From positions 4,839-68,838 of the forward strand of contig NW_019775003.1 of NCBI RefSeq assembly GCF_001039355.2: a DNA stretch of 64,000 nucleotides. The letters run 5' to 3'. Source of the DNA: Lingula anatina (Eukaryota > Brachiopoda > Lingulata > Lingulida > Lingulidae). The notes under the pieces were generated by a model that saw nothing but the letters and a program-made list of their open reading frames with translations, had not been told where the DNA came from and searched no databases. The position numbers and the translations under genes are program-made. The number at the start of each line of letters is the position of its first letter. The stretch's first letter is position 1. Below, piece after piece: positions 47,101-55,278 of this stretch.

Positions 47101-49858
47101 CATTTATCTTTGGTACTCCCAAAAATGACATTTTGGCATGCAGATGTCATTAAGCATAACAAGTTCTATCTAAATAATGCATGCAATCAGAAAATACTCT
47201 GTCATATATCTTCATTCTAAAAAAAGTTAAAAACTAGTGCTGAAAAAAAAAATGCATCTTTGGTACTCCTAACCAATCTACAAAGATTACATATTGGCAT
47301 GCAGAAACTATTAAGCGTAACAGGTTCTATCTGAAATACATGCAATCAGAAAATACACTGTCATATATGATGTACGTACGAGCATATGGTGCACGTCTCA
47401 CGAGGTCTGAGGGTGAAGACATATATCTCTGTGAATCACTGGTGTATTTCTCCCTGGGGCTGATGTGACTAGACTGTCTCCATGGTAATGTGGTATAAGC
47501 TCTCACCGGTGCTGTAATGGTAATAATTCAATGTCTAATCATGAAAAAATGTATAAATCTTCAATCAATATATGAATAAGTGTTTTTTCTATTTGTGAGA
47601 ATTGTGTGCACTGTAGCATTATACCCAGGACCACTCAATACGTTTTAACTTATTTATTAGTTTTAAAAAACAACTTCATCTTTTATACATACACGCATAA
47701 AATGTTATCAGTGTCACCCAATTTGGTTTATTTTGGCAAAAAAAAAAAAAAATTGAACTTGTTTATGCTTCATATCAATTATTCTTCACATTACCCTTGT
47801 TTGCACAAACACTGATGGAAGTAGATTGTTATTGTAAACCTAACGCTCCTATGTAAATAATTGTGTGAGAAGTTAGCAAATTCTTTTCCTGCCCACCACC
47901 CTGACAACTCGGTAACCTTTTTGTTTGCTTCACAAATAGCATTCAACTGCTGTTTAAGCCATTGCATTAAGAATTGAATATTATGATAATTTGTCTGGGT
48001 CATTAAAATCAAACTACTTTTTATATTTTTATCGTATTAAAATTTAGGTTACTCCAGAAAGTTTAAAGCAGCAGTGACTGAGGTGAAACAATTATATTGT
48101 ATAAACTTTTTTCTCTTTTTCTTTTTTTATTTTGCACAAATGCTAATACATTAGAATCAGAAATCAGTGTTCAAAGTATATGGGGACTATCCATTCCTTA
48201 AAAATGCATGCTTCTTGTTCAGTTTCAGATTCGATTTGCTTCAGGAACATCTGCTGAACACTATGGCATTTGATTACTGTAAGAGATAAGGATTTTTTTG
48301 CGTGTCACAAACCATTTACCTAATCCCAAAGTGCACTGTTAATAGATTACTAATTGACTAACCTAAAAGTATTGGAAAAGAGCAAATCTCTAAACAGTCA
48401 CTGGTGACCTTCAGCATCATTAGCAGCTACAATAATATACTGAGGGATTTCAAGTCCTTATTCATTATTCTAACATGCAATATTCCCATCAAAAGGTTTT
48501 GTAAAGTATTTCATTGTAATTGGAAACATATTACACTTTAAGTTTAGGTCACAAATGGCGATAGGTAAAAGTTAAATAAATATTTTATTACCAAATTGAA
48601 GAACATTATCTTATCTCCTAAGTAAAAATCTACATTAAATATCCCTACTCTATATTTCTGCAAAATTAATTTTATATCAATGAATTAACTGTCCAAGAGA
48701 AAAAAAAAATTGCAAGACTGAATTATTTTCTAATCCACTAACTCAAATAAAAAATAATCATTTTCACAACTTTTTTGTACTTTTTAATCATATGTAACTG
48801 GACCTAAATAGGTGATCAAAAACAAAACTTGAAAAGAGCCAAATCTTGATATAAACACTGCTTAATTCTCAATTAATTCATTAACTTACAGCAAAATGAA
48901 TAACTTTATATTAACAGCATAAAATACCTAAGTGATAACCAAACCTGCACACATGGTTTCTTTTGAATATTTTTTAAATCTGCGAAATAGCATGTGGACA
49001 TTAATATGTAAATGTAAAACAAACTTTCTTTAAGTTGTTAAAAGCAACTTCTACTTTTTTGAGAGAAATATCTTTTTATCCATTAAAAATAAAATTTCAT
49101 GAAATACATCAGTATACACTAAGACAGATATGACGTATTTTCACTTATTAAGAAACCCACATGGCTATGTGGGAATACTTTTAACAATCCTGCACTCTAT
49201 GTAGTACTTAATTCCTTTTTGGAGGGGGGGGGTTAAAAATAAAGATATACGGATTCTCATTTAAAATACTAAAGTACGTACATTAAGGGTGATTTTATTA
49301 CCTCATGTGGACAGCATATTTGTTCAAATTAGTCATAAAAACCACTGTGATTTAACAGAACCTTAACTGACAGATTTCAAGCACAGTAAGATAGCCAGTC
49401 CTTCCATTGGAAGTATCAGAAGCAACAAAGCCAATTTATGTAAGTATCTTTAAAAGAACATCTTGAAAATATGTTATATCTTCAGAAAAAAATGGCCTAA
49501 GGCATACAATATAATCTGCAGGTACATACAGTACATGTAATACAAACTTAACCTGCCATATCAAGCTATTTATAAACTATACTGTCTCAACACAGATTTG
49601 CACTGCTCTTCAACCAAGGGCACTGTGCTTGTTCTCAGTTCATTAAATGTGTCACGTACCTGAGGCTGGTCTTGTTCTCCTCCCATAGCTAGCATATGCA
49701 TTATAATTAGGTTCTCTCAAGACATTTGTAGTGTAGGATTCCTTCACATAGAAGGTGGCCATGTTGGGAGCAGTCATGGAGAAACGCACTGCCTCCGAGT
49801 TATGGTATGGCATTGACATGTAGGCCCCACCTGTACCACCATATTCATAGTCATCCAT
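23125..49858 (-). CDS. LOXHD1: LOXHD1-like protein with 17 PLAT domains, complete, 47 coding exons
   Basis: Lipoxygenase-homology (PLAT) domain protein. In vertebrates LOXHD1 is a hair-cell stereocilia protein whose loss causes deafness (DFNB77). PLAT domains bind membranes or proteins and often calcium. The conceptual product is 2532 residues: a polar N-terminal region (1-192), 12 PLAT domains, a serine-rich linker (1820-1870) and five more PLAT domains. Human LOXHD1 is usually described as 2211 residues with 15 PLAT domains. Its first domains align best with domains 2-5 here. Exon coordinates are given with each domain entry. The first coding exon starts at the ATG at 49858; an acceptor at 49866-49867 leaves seven untranslated bases in that exon, so at least one noncoding exon lies upstream. 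The stop is TAA at 23125-23127. No frameshift or internal stop was found. Confidence 0.93.
24023..25092 (-). other. LOXHD1: PLAT domain 16, degenerate
   Basis: Exons 24951-25092, 24407-24574 and 24023-24135, residues about 2266-2406. It opens like a PLAT domain ([18 protein letters not shown]) and keeps QTDEFKM and VFPCKSW. The G-H-D loop is replaced by a longer polar stretch ([18 protein letters not shown]) and the DDG.I.REL end is lost. The frame is fully open, so it is divergent, not broken. Confidence 0.85.
25504..26169 (-). other. LOXHD1: PLAT domain 15
   Basis: Exons 25939-26169 and 25504-25677, residues about 2131-2265. Motifs are [29 protein letters not shown] and [14 protein letters not shown]. 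The acceptor of the second exon has an A/T-rich rather than pyrimidine-rich tract but is the only one in phase. Confidence 0.9.
26367..27076 (-). other. LOXHD1: PLAT domain 14
   Basis: Exons 26916-27076 and 26367-26586, residues about 2004-2130. Motifs are [29 protein letters not shown] and [14 protein letters not shown]. Confidence 0.92.
27407..28150 (-). other. LOXHD1: PLAT domain 13
   Basis: Exons 27942-28150 and 27407-27596, residues about 1871-2003. Motifs are [14 protein letters not shown] (the usual GAGTDANV is changed), [15 protein letters not shown] and [14 protein letters not shown]. Confidence 0.9.
28429..28582 (-). other. LOXHD1: Serine-rich linker exon between PLAT 12 and 13
   Basis: A single exon encodes residues 1820-1870 with no PLAT motif: Met/Ser-rich ([18 protein letters not shown]), then Ser/Pro/Arg ([11 protein letters not shown]). 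It begins in phase 0 and ends in phase 1. It is the only sizeable non-PLAT region after the N-terminus and contains basic-Ser sites such as SRRQS that could be phosphorylated. Confidence 0.88.
28891..29408 (-). other. LOXHD1: PLAT domain 12
   Basis: Exons 29254-29408 and 28891-29100, residues about 1698-1819. Motifs are [29 protein letters not shown] and [14 protein letters not shown]. Its last exon ends in phase 0, joining to the serine-rich linker exon rather than directly to another PLAT domain. Confidence 0.92.
29638..31805 (-). other. LOXHD1: PLAT domain 11
   Basis: Exons 31627-31805, 30136-30252 and 29638-29800, residues about 1545-1697. Motifs are [29 protein letters not shown] and [14 protein letters not shown]. 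It contains a cysteine pair in the first exon ([11 protein letters not shown]) and a Lys/Glu-rich tail. The 1.4 kb intron 30253-31626 shows no coding signal. Confidence 0.9.
32170..32995 (-). other. LOXHD1: PLAT domain 10 (Trp to Cys in the RWLA motif)
   Basis: Exons 32891-32995, 32558-32666 and 32170-32354, residues about 1412-1544. Motifs are [29 protein letters not shown] and [14 protein letters not shown]. The tryptophan seen at this point in the other domains is cysteine here. Confidence 0.92.
33208..34207 (-). other. LOXHD1: PLAT domain 9
   Basis: Exons 34056-34207, 33666-33799 and 33208-33356, residues about 1267-1411. Motifs are [29 protein letters not shown] and [14 protein letters not shown], then a basic linker ([15 protein letters not shown]). 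Confidence 0.92.
34559..35706 (-). other. LOXHD1: PLAT domain 8 with charged insertion
   Basis: Exons 35546-35706, 35011-35097 and 34559-34823, residues about 1096-1266. Motifs are [29 protein letters not shown] and [14 protein letters not shown]. The last exon carries about 45 extra residues, first Lys-rich ([15 protein letters not shown]) and then acidic ([15 protein letters not shown]), inserted in the loop before the final strands. Confidence 0.92.
35993..36752 (-). other. LOXHD1: PLAT domain 7
   Basis: Exons 36559-36752 and 35993-36185, residues about 967-1095. Motifs are [29 protein letters not shown] and [14 protein letters not shown]. It is followed by a 1.4 kb intron on its 5' side (36753-38133) with no coding signal. 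Confidence 0.92.
38037..38096. repeat. Tandem duplication of about 28-31 bp in LOXHD1-like intron
   Basis: The unit GACTTTAAAGTGGAAATAG plus AATATATTA occurs twice in direct succession, 40 bp from the acceptor side of the domain 7 intron. Confidence 0.9.
38134..39306 (-). other. LOXHD1: PLAT domain 6
   Basis: Exons 39152-39306, 38749-38906 and 38134-38207, residues about 838-966. Motifs are [29 protein letters not shown] and [14 protein letters not shown]. The tryptophan motif is split by a phase-2 intron between CNR and WLA. Confidence 0.92.
39671..40361 (-). other. LOXHD1: PLAT domain 5
   Basis: Exons 40114-40361 and 39671-39806, residues about 710-837. Motifs are [29 protein letters not shown] and [14 protein letters not shown]. 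The first exon is long and covers both the N-terminal strands and the HDG loop. Confidence 0.92.
40457..40510. repeat. Near-perfect 54 bp palindrome in LOXHD1-like intron
   Basis: The left arm TATAATGCTGAACACACATC continues ACACAC and the right arm is its reverse complement with a two-base difference near the centre (ACACGTGTAT). A hairpin of about 25 bp per arm and almost no loop is possible. It lies in the intron between PLAT 4 and PLAT 5 exons. Confidence 0.9.
40762..41357 (-). other. LOXHD1: PLAT domain 4
   Basis: Exons 41104-41357 and 40762-40897, residues about 580-709. Motifs are [37 protein letters not shown] and [14 protein letters not shown], then a Lys run. RGRTDIF and LLSPLS match the third human PLAT domain, which supports orthology in domain order and not just in family. 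Confidence 0.93.
41604..42926 (-). other. LOXHD1: PLAT domain 3
   Basis: Exons 42782-42926, 42358-42460 and 41604-41736, residues about 453-579. Motifs are [30 protein letters not shown] and [14 protein letters not shown]. The intron between the first two exons holds the N at 42692. Confidence 0.92.
43198..44112 (-). other. LOXHD1: PLAT domain 2
   Basis: Exons 43917-44112, 43641-43689 (49 bp) and 43198-43333, residues about 326-452. Motifs are [29 protein letters not shown] and [15 protein letters not shown]. This domain aligns best with the first human LOXHD1 PLAT domain (human [23 protein letters not shown]). Confidence 0.92.
45254..46062 (-). other. LOXHD1: PLAT domain 1 (basic, extra relative to human)
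   Basis: Exons 45913-46062, 45599-45772 and 45254-45419, residues about 193-320. It shows [30 protein letters not shown] and [14 protein letters not shown] Lys-rich stretch ([14 protein letters not shown]) replaces the usual acidic surface. Its first exon starts in phase 0 and is shared with the N-terminal extension, unlike all later domains. Confidence 0.88.
46310..46610. mobile_element. Widespread short interspersed repeat with (TTTG)n head
   Basis: (TTTG)n at 46325-46350 is followed by CATAACTCAAAAAGTTATGG, ACCGATTTTGATGAAATTTT, a polar middle with GGTGGTGATCCGGATC, and the end GGTCTGCACTCTTGGAGTGC. I recall nearly the same blocks from repeats in many aquatic animal genomes. Here it lies in the LOXHD1-like intron between exons 3 and 4. 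No terminal inverted repeats or coding capacity were seen. Confidence 0.6.
47061..47098. repeat. Poly-A tract and partial local duplication
   Basis: An A-run of about 38 bp. The sequence around it (GCATTTATCTTTGGTACTCC, GGCATGCAGATGTCATTAAG) recurs in diverged form at about 47250-47345, so 47040-47210 and 47215-47370 are two related copies of a unit of about 180 bp. Confidence 0.7.
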
Positions 49859-50640
49859 TGTGTTACTGGAAGACAATAAAGCAAAATGACCATTGATAAT
49901 GGCATTTAACAACCTGCATACTAAAATGTGCATACACTGCTTCAAAATGGTGTCATACAGTACATGTCATACATGTGTACATAGCATAAAATTGCCATGC
50001 TTTTTACTGTGCATAACAAAACAAGCACTATAAATAAACATTATGTATCATTATAATTGCAGCTGTCAATAAAATGCATACTTTGATGCATGTAAACACA
50101 ACAAAAAGTAGAATACTCTCCAATGTGCTCTCTTTCTCACATAATTATGCAACAGCCTACAGAAACTTATTCCAATAAGACTTTCTCAATAAACGGTATA
50201 TCATGCCCCATTTAACACTCTGGAAAATATTTTGGGAGAATTGAGTTGAGTATGATGATTTTCTTTCAGATTTCCTTTTCTAACTTTCAAAAAAAGTAGA
50301 GATTCCAAAAAACGTGTAAGCAGGTGCTTGAAAAAAAATACAATTCTCTTACCGTTGTTTCTTGCAATCCTTGCTTAAAATAAATCATTTATCCCAAACC
50401 ATATTCATATTAGGCGTTATTTTAGATTCCAATAGGCGGTATTATAAAATCCAAATATAATAGGAGGACGTTCAGCATGTGAAATATTCAATGTTTGTAT
50501 CGATGACAACAACTGCTCTGCGCCTGCGTAAATATGCATGCTTCTGTATAGCAAACATCCGGTTATTTTACGAAATAAAGAATAAGGCTTCTTGATGTGA
50601 AACAAGATCCCGAACAAAGTTGTGAAATTCGTAAGTACTT
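49859..50640 (-). promoter_or_regulatory. LOXHD1-like 5' flank with NRF1- and ETS-like sites
   Basis: A splice acceptor at 49866-49867 shows that a noncoding first exon lies upstream. The most promoter-like patch is at 50510-50570, with TGCGCCTGCG at 50519-50528 (NRF1-like) and CATCCGGTT near 50556-50564 (ETS-like on the minus strand). The first exon itself was not located, so this is positional inference. Confidence 0.25.
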
Positions 50641-51114
50641 TACAAATAATTCAACATAAATTCATATATTATGTACAGATTTCTGTAACAGGAGTATCAT
50701 ACAGTTTTCTTTACTGCAACTGTGAATTTTATCGCAGTTTTTAGTCAACAGCTGCATTCGCCTTCTCCAAAGCAGTGTCTCGATTTCGAAAAGTCAAACT
50801 AGGCGAAGTGGCATGCAAAAATTTACTGAAGCGTTGTGATACATCCTTCTTCAGTTATATTGCTTTTTTACGTCATATTAACAAAAATCTTGCACTTTCA
50901 TTTTAAGTCTAGATAATACTTTCAATGTTTCTTCTTCGCAATATTTATCCTGTACCGAGGAATTTCCAAAAACGTGAGTAGGTCTGAATATATAACGGAT
51001 GAAGGATTTAACTGTTTCAGACGAGTGTCGCTCTAAAAACAAGGAAGACACGAACGGATGTTACTGAAACTAGTACCACTGTGCAAGTTTTTCTAATAAG
51101 ATAAATCATATTCA

Positions 51115-51485
51115 ACAATGTATTGGTCGATCCCGACAAGTCTTTGCCCTCCGTACCATGTACTCCATCTCCAACAATCGCGGTTGTAGCGTAGAAAACA
51201 ACTGCATAGTTACTGTATTTGATTTTTAAAATTTAATTTATTCCCTGAGAAGTACCTCTCTGCCGACAAAAGTAGTCAGACTTGTAGTCAGGGAATGTTG
51301 AGGGACCCCAAAAAAAAAAAAAAAAAAAACCTTTTGCCAGGATTCCCTCTGGGTAAAATTTTATCTAATGTTTCATGGTAAAAGGTCCACTTTTCAGATA
51401 AAGAACCCCCTTTTTGAAATTGCTGGCTTAGTAAATAAGTGGAAGCAACATATGGCAGCTGTGACTATAGTAGTACCAGTAGAAT
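51115..51485. repeat. Composite repeat locus, block X copy 1
   Basis: It starts near TGTATTGGTCGATCCCGACAA and includes CCATGTACTCCATCTCCAAC, AGTACCTCTCTGCCGACAAA and a poly-A run (51309-51330). The same order of blocks recurs diverged at 53345-53860. No coding frame. Confidence 0.85.
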
Positions 51486-52347
51486 ATGAAGTCAATGGAA
51501 TGTGAAGTAGAATCATCTAAACATCTGGAATCAGCAGAATGTGCTGAGTCAGCAAAATTAGATGAAAATGAATCGGCAAAATCTGTAGTCAGTGTTCAGA
51601 ATGTGGAGTGGGCAAAATCTGGTTATAAAACAAACTTGGCTGTCCCATATTTTCTCTGTTTCCAGAGGATGAAAGAAGTGACCAATGATTATGTGAAGCA
51701 GTAACCAGGTAAAACTTCATCTGAAGTCAGTAGAATCTGATGTAATCAGCAGAATGTGCTGAGTCAGCAAAATTAAATGAAAATGAATCAGCAAAATCTG
51801 TAGTCAGTGTTCACAATGTGGAGTGGGCAAAATCTGGTTTTAAAACAAACTTCGCTGTCCCATATTTTCTCTGTTTCCAGAGGATGAAAGAAGTGATCAA
51901 TGATTATGTGAAGCAGTAACCAGGTAAAACTTCATCTGAATTCAGTAGAATCTGATGTAATCAGCAGAATGTGCTGAGTCAGCAAAATTAGATGAATATG
52001 TATCAGCAAAATCTGTAGTCAGTGCTCAGAATGTGGAGTCAGCAAAATCTGGTTAACAAACTTGGCTGTCCCATATCTTCTCTGTCCAGAGGATGAAAGA
52101 AGTGAGGGATGATTATAATGTAAAGCAGTAACAAGGTAAAAAACTTAACCTGAAGTCAGTAGAATCTGATGTAATCAGCAGAATATGCTGAGTCAGCAAA
52201 ATTAGATGAAAATGAATCAGCAAAATCTGTAGTCAGGGCTAATAATGTGGAGTCAGCAAAATCTGGTTAACAAACTTGGCTGTCCCATATCTTCTCTGTG
52301 TCCAGAGGATGAAAGAATTGTGCAATGATTATGTAAACCAGTAACCA

Positions 52348-52393
<46 letters not shown>

Positions 52394-53290
52394 CACCTGA
52401 AGTCAGTAGAATCTGATGTAATCAGCAGAATGTACTGAGTCAGGAAAATTAGATGAAAATGAATTGGCAAAATGTGTAGTCCGTGCTCAGAATATGGAGT
52501 GGGCAAAATCTGGTTAACAAACTTGGCTGTCCCATATCTTCTCTGTGTGCAGAGGATGAAAGAAGTGAGCAATGATTATGTAGAGCAGTAACCAGGTAAA
52601 ACGTCGTCTGAAGTCATTAGAATCTGATAGAAACAGCAGAATGTGCTGAGTCAGCAAAATTAGATGAAAATGAATCAGCAAAATCTGTAGTTGGTGCTCA
52701 TAATGTGGAGTCAGCAAATCTGGTTTAACACTTGGCTGTCCCATATCTTCTCTGTGTCCAGAGGATGAACGAAGTTAGCAATGATTATGTAAAGCAGTAA
52801 CCAGGTAAAAAACTTAACCTGTAGTCAGTAGAATCTGATGTAATGTAGTCAGTAGAATCTGATGTAATCAGCAGAATGTGCCGAGTCAGCAAAATTAGAT
52901 GAAAATGAATCAGCAAAATCTGTAGTTGGTGCTCATAATGTGGAGTCAGCAAATCTGGTTTTACACTTGGCTGTCCCATATCTTCTCTATGTCCAAAGGA
53001 TGAGCGAAGTGAGCAATGATTATGTAAAGCAGTAACAAGGTAAAAAACTTAACCTGTAGTCAGTAGAATCTGATGTAATCAGCAGAATATGAGTCAGCAA
53101 AATTAGATGAATATGTATCAGCAAATTTGTAGTCTGTGCTCAGAACATGGAGTGGGCAAAATCTGGTCAGCATACGTGGCTGATGCATATATAATCTTCT
53201 CTGTGTCCAGTGGATGAAAGAAGTGAACAATAATTATGTAGAGCAGTAACCAGGTAAAACTTCACCTGGTTATAGCTAGGTCACAGTCAG
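51486..53290. repeat. Satellite-like array Y, about 205-215 bp unit, 8 copies
   Basis: Units carry GTAGAATCTGATGTAATCAG, GCTGAGTCAGCAAAATTAGA, TTGGCTGTCCCATATCTTCT and a closing AGCAGTAACCAGGTAAAA. The TGTCCCATA landmark recurs near 51641, 51856, 52064, 52273, 52528, 52737, 52970 and, degenerate, 53171. One unit holds a 40 bp poly-A (52352-52391); another has a partial internal duplication near 52830-52865. Short open frames inside are by-products of the repeat. Confidence 0.9.
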
Positions 53291-53344
53291 TTGAATGTTA
53301 TGCAGTGTTAGGATCCACATGATTTTTTAACAATATTCATCATC

Positions 53345-53860
53345 ATTAACAGCTATGGATTGGTTAATCCTGACAAGCCATTGCCCTCTGCACCATGTAC
53401 TCCACCTCCAACAATCGCAGTTGTAGTGTGGAAAACAACTGCAAAGTCACTGTAGTTGGATTTTTTTTTTTAATTCATTCCCTGGGAAAACCTCTCTGCT
53501 GACAAAGGTAGTCTTGCTCCTAGCCAGGGAGGGTTCAGGGGGTCCGTAAAGGTCCCAGGGGCCAGGAAAGGGTCCCCTTTGGGTAATATTTTATACACTG
53601 TTTCATGAAAGGTGCACTTTTTCAGAAAAGAACACCCTTCTTGAAATTGCTGGCTATGGGGTCCGTAAAGGTCCCAGGGGCCAGGAAAAGGTCCCCTTTG
53701 GGTAATATTTTATACACTGTTTATAGCTAGGAAAGGTCCACTTTTTCAGAAAAGAACACCCTTCTTGAAATTGCTGGCTATGGGCCTGGTAGTCTTTTAT
53801 CACAGTGAAATATATCAGTAAGTAAGTGGAAGCAGCATATGACGGCTATTACTATATAGT
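53345..53860. repeat. Composite repeat locus, block X copy 2 with internal duplication
   Basis: A diverged second copy of block X (TGGTTAATCCTGACAAGCCA, CTCCACCTCCAACAATCGCA). Within it a stretch of about 120 bp beginning GGGGTCCGTAAAGGTCCCAG and ending GAAATTGCTGGCTATGG occurs twice (about 53538-53657 and 53658-53783). Confidence 0.85.
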
Positions 53861-54208
53861 AGTGCCAATAGAATAAGAAATTATAGATGAATATGAATCA
53901 GCAAAATCGGTAGTCAGTGCTCAGAATGTGGAGTTGGCAAAATCTGGTTATCAAACTTGGCTGTCTCATATTTTCTCTATGTCCAGTGGATGACAGAAGT
54001 GAGCAGTGATTATGTAGAGCAGTAACCAGGTTAAACTTCACCTGAAGTCAGTAAAATCTGATGGAATCAGCAAAATATGCTTAGTCTGCAAAATAAGATG
54101 AATGAGCAGCAGGAAATCTGTAGTCTGTGCTCAGAGCATGGAGTCAGCAGAATCTGATCAACATACTTGACTGTCCCATAACTTCTCTGTGTCCAGTGGA
54201 TGGTAGTC
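53861..54208. repeat. Array Y, second block, two copies
   Basis: Two more units of the 205-215 bp satellite, more diverged than the first array (TTGGCTGTCTCATATTTTCT near 53958; TTGACTGTCCCATAACTTCT near 54166). Together with 53345-53860 they repeat the X-then-Y order of the first half of the locus. Confidence 0.85.
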
Positions 54209-54438
54209 TAAGACCCCATTTCCATAGATTTTAGATTGATCTGTCCCTGTGGGGAGTCTCACTAGATCACTGTCAGCTAAGCCGGCTTAAGCGTCTGTCC
54301 CGCCTTCTGAAAGCTGTAAGGGGGTAATTAACTATGGTGCGCGCTCGGCTGACTGCAATTTAGCGTGAACCCCCATGGAGTTAGGTCAATCTAAATCTTA
54401 ATCCCTGGATCGATCTAAATCTCTGGGAATATACCCTA
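54209..54438. mobile_element. MITE-like element with 33 bp imperfect inverted ends
   Basis: The left end TAAGACCCCATTTCCATAG continues ATTTTAGATTGATC; the right end, reverse complemented, reads TTAGGGTATATTCCCAGAG and continues ATTTAGATCGATC. The two match at about 70 percent of positions by eye. The interior is short, CpG-containing and non-coding. It sits at the edge of, or inside, the last array Y unit. Confidence 0.5.
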
Positions 54439-55031
54439 ATTGAGCAATGTAGAACAGTTACCAGGTTACAGGTCACAGCCAGTTGAACACTACTCACAAC
54501 ACTATATATACTGGCACAAAGTTACTCTCATGCAGAATAGTACATTACACCAGTCTTTAGCCTTTTGATTTTTTCAGCTCATCATAATATGTTAGGCCAT
54601 CTTTTCCTCTTGGCTCTTAGCTTTCCCATGTTAGTAAATAGTGTCTCGTCCAAGCTGTAACTCTGTAGTACATGCCTAATGATTATTAGTTTTCTTTTTG
54701 TCCAGAGAGAGAGATAAGTGTCTGGAATTGTTTTTCTTTGAGAAGTAAAAACTAAAATAAACAACAGTGATACAATATAAGCAACTGTGAACAACAAAAA
54801 ATCCAAGATGTCCATTGAACTGGAAAGGGAACCTTCTGGGATATTCTAAAGTCTTGCAACTTAGCATCAAATTTTAAAAGCAAGATTTTTAGAGATTTAA
54901 CTGGACTGTTTCTCATCTTTACTCCCCACCATCATTACCCCCTTGCACCAGTAATACTGGCATCTGTGCTTCCCAGCAATATGGATTTGTCTGGTTAAAA
55001 TGTGATAATAAAACATATATCTTAATTTCAG
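54439..55031. other. Intergenic stretch before the RNF216-like gene
   Basis: It contains a further fragment related to the Y array (GGTCACAGCCAGTTGAACAC, also near 53280) and then unique sequence. The noncoding first exon of the RNF216-like gene must lie here or further upstream but has no distinctive signal. Confidence 0.4.
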
Positions 55032-55278
55032 ATTCTCTGGCTGCCTAAATGAATTGCCTGGTGATATTTCTCCCCTTATTACAACATGACTGACCTAAGT
55101 CTAAAGAAGCAGAAACTGGTGGAAGAACTTCATGGCATCTTTTCTCTTGTTGAGCAACATGTCCTTGAGGACTTGGTCCATAACATGTGCACTCAATACC
55201 CAGAGTCAGATGAAAAGGAGATTCTGTTCATTTGCTCAAATCATTTGCTGAACAACATTGCCATGGAAACTGATGACA
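55032..55278 (+). other. RNF216: RNF216-like first coding exon with 5' UTR part
   Basis: The acceptor TTAATTTCAG precedes 54 untranslated bases, so a noncoding exon lies further upstream. The ATG at 55086 has A at -3. The exon encodes 64 residues, with VEQHVLEDLVHNMCTQYPES and a helix ending ICSNHLLNNIAMETDD, and ends at a GTAAGT donor in phase 1. Confidence 0.8.

Larger units (their letters stand above)
45913..49858 (-). other. LOXHD1: LOXHD1-like N-terminal extension (exons 1-4)
   Basis: Exons 49660-49858, 47380-47511, 46652-46806 and the start of 45913-46062 encode about 192 residues before the first PLAT domain. The start is acidic and aromatic (MDDYEYGG), followed by Tyr/Ser/Arg-rich sequence ([18 protein letters not shown]), a conserved-looking [19 protein letters not shown], and a basic stretch ([19 protein letters not shown]). 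The YNS..D.HL..YF pattern recalls short motifs in cilium-associated proteins such as ERICH3, from memory and uncertain. The second exon's donor is placed at GCTC|GTACGT for phase. Confidence 0.8.

Noticed and set aside
52514-52979. Two near-identical short minus-strand frames starting MGQPSVKPD
   Set aside because: They arise from the 205-215 bp satellite unit, not from a gene family.
51486-53290. Regularly spaced repeats considered as a CRISPR-like array
   Set aside because: Units are over 200 bp, contiguous and eukaryotic; there are no short repeats with unique spacers and no cas genes.
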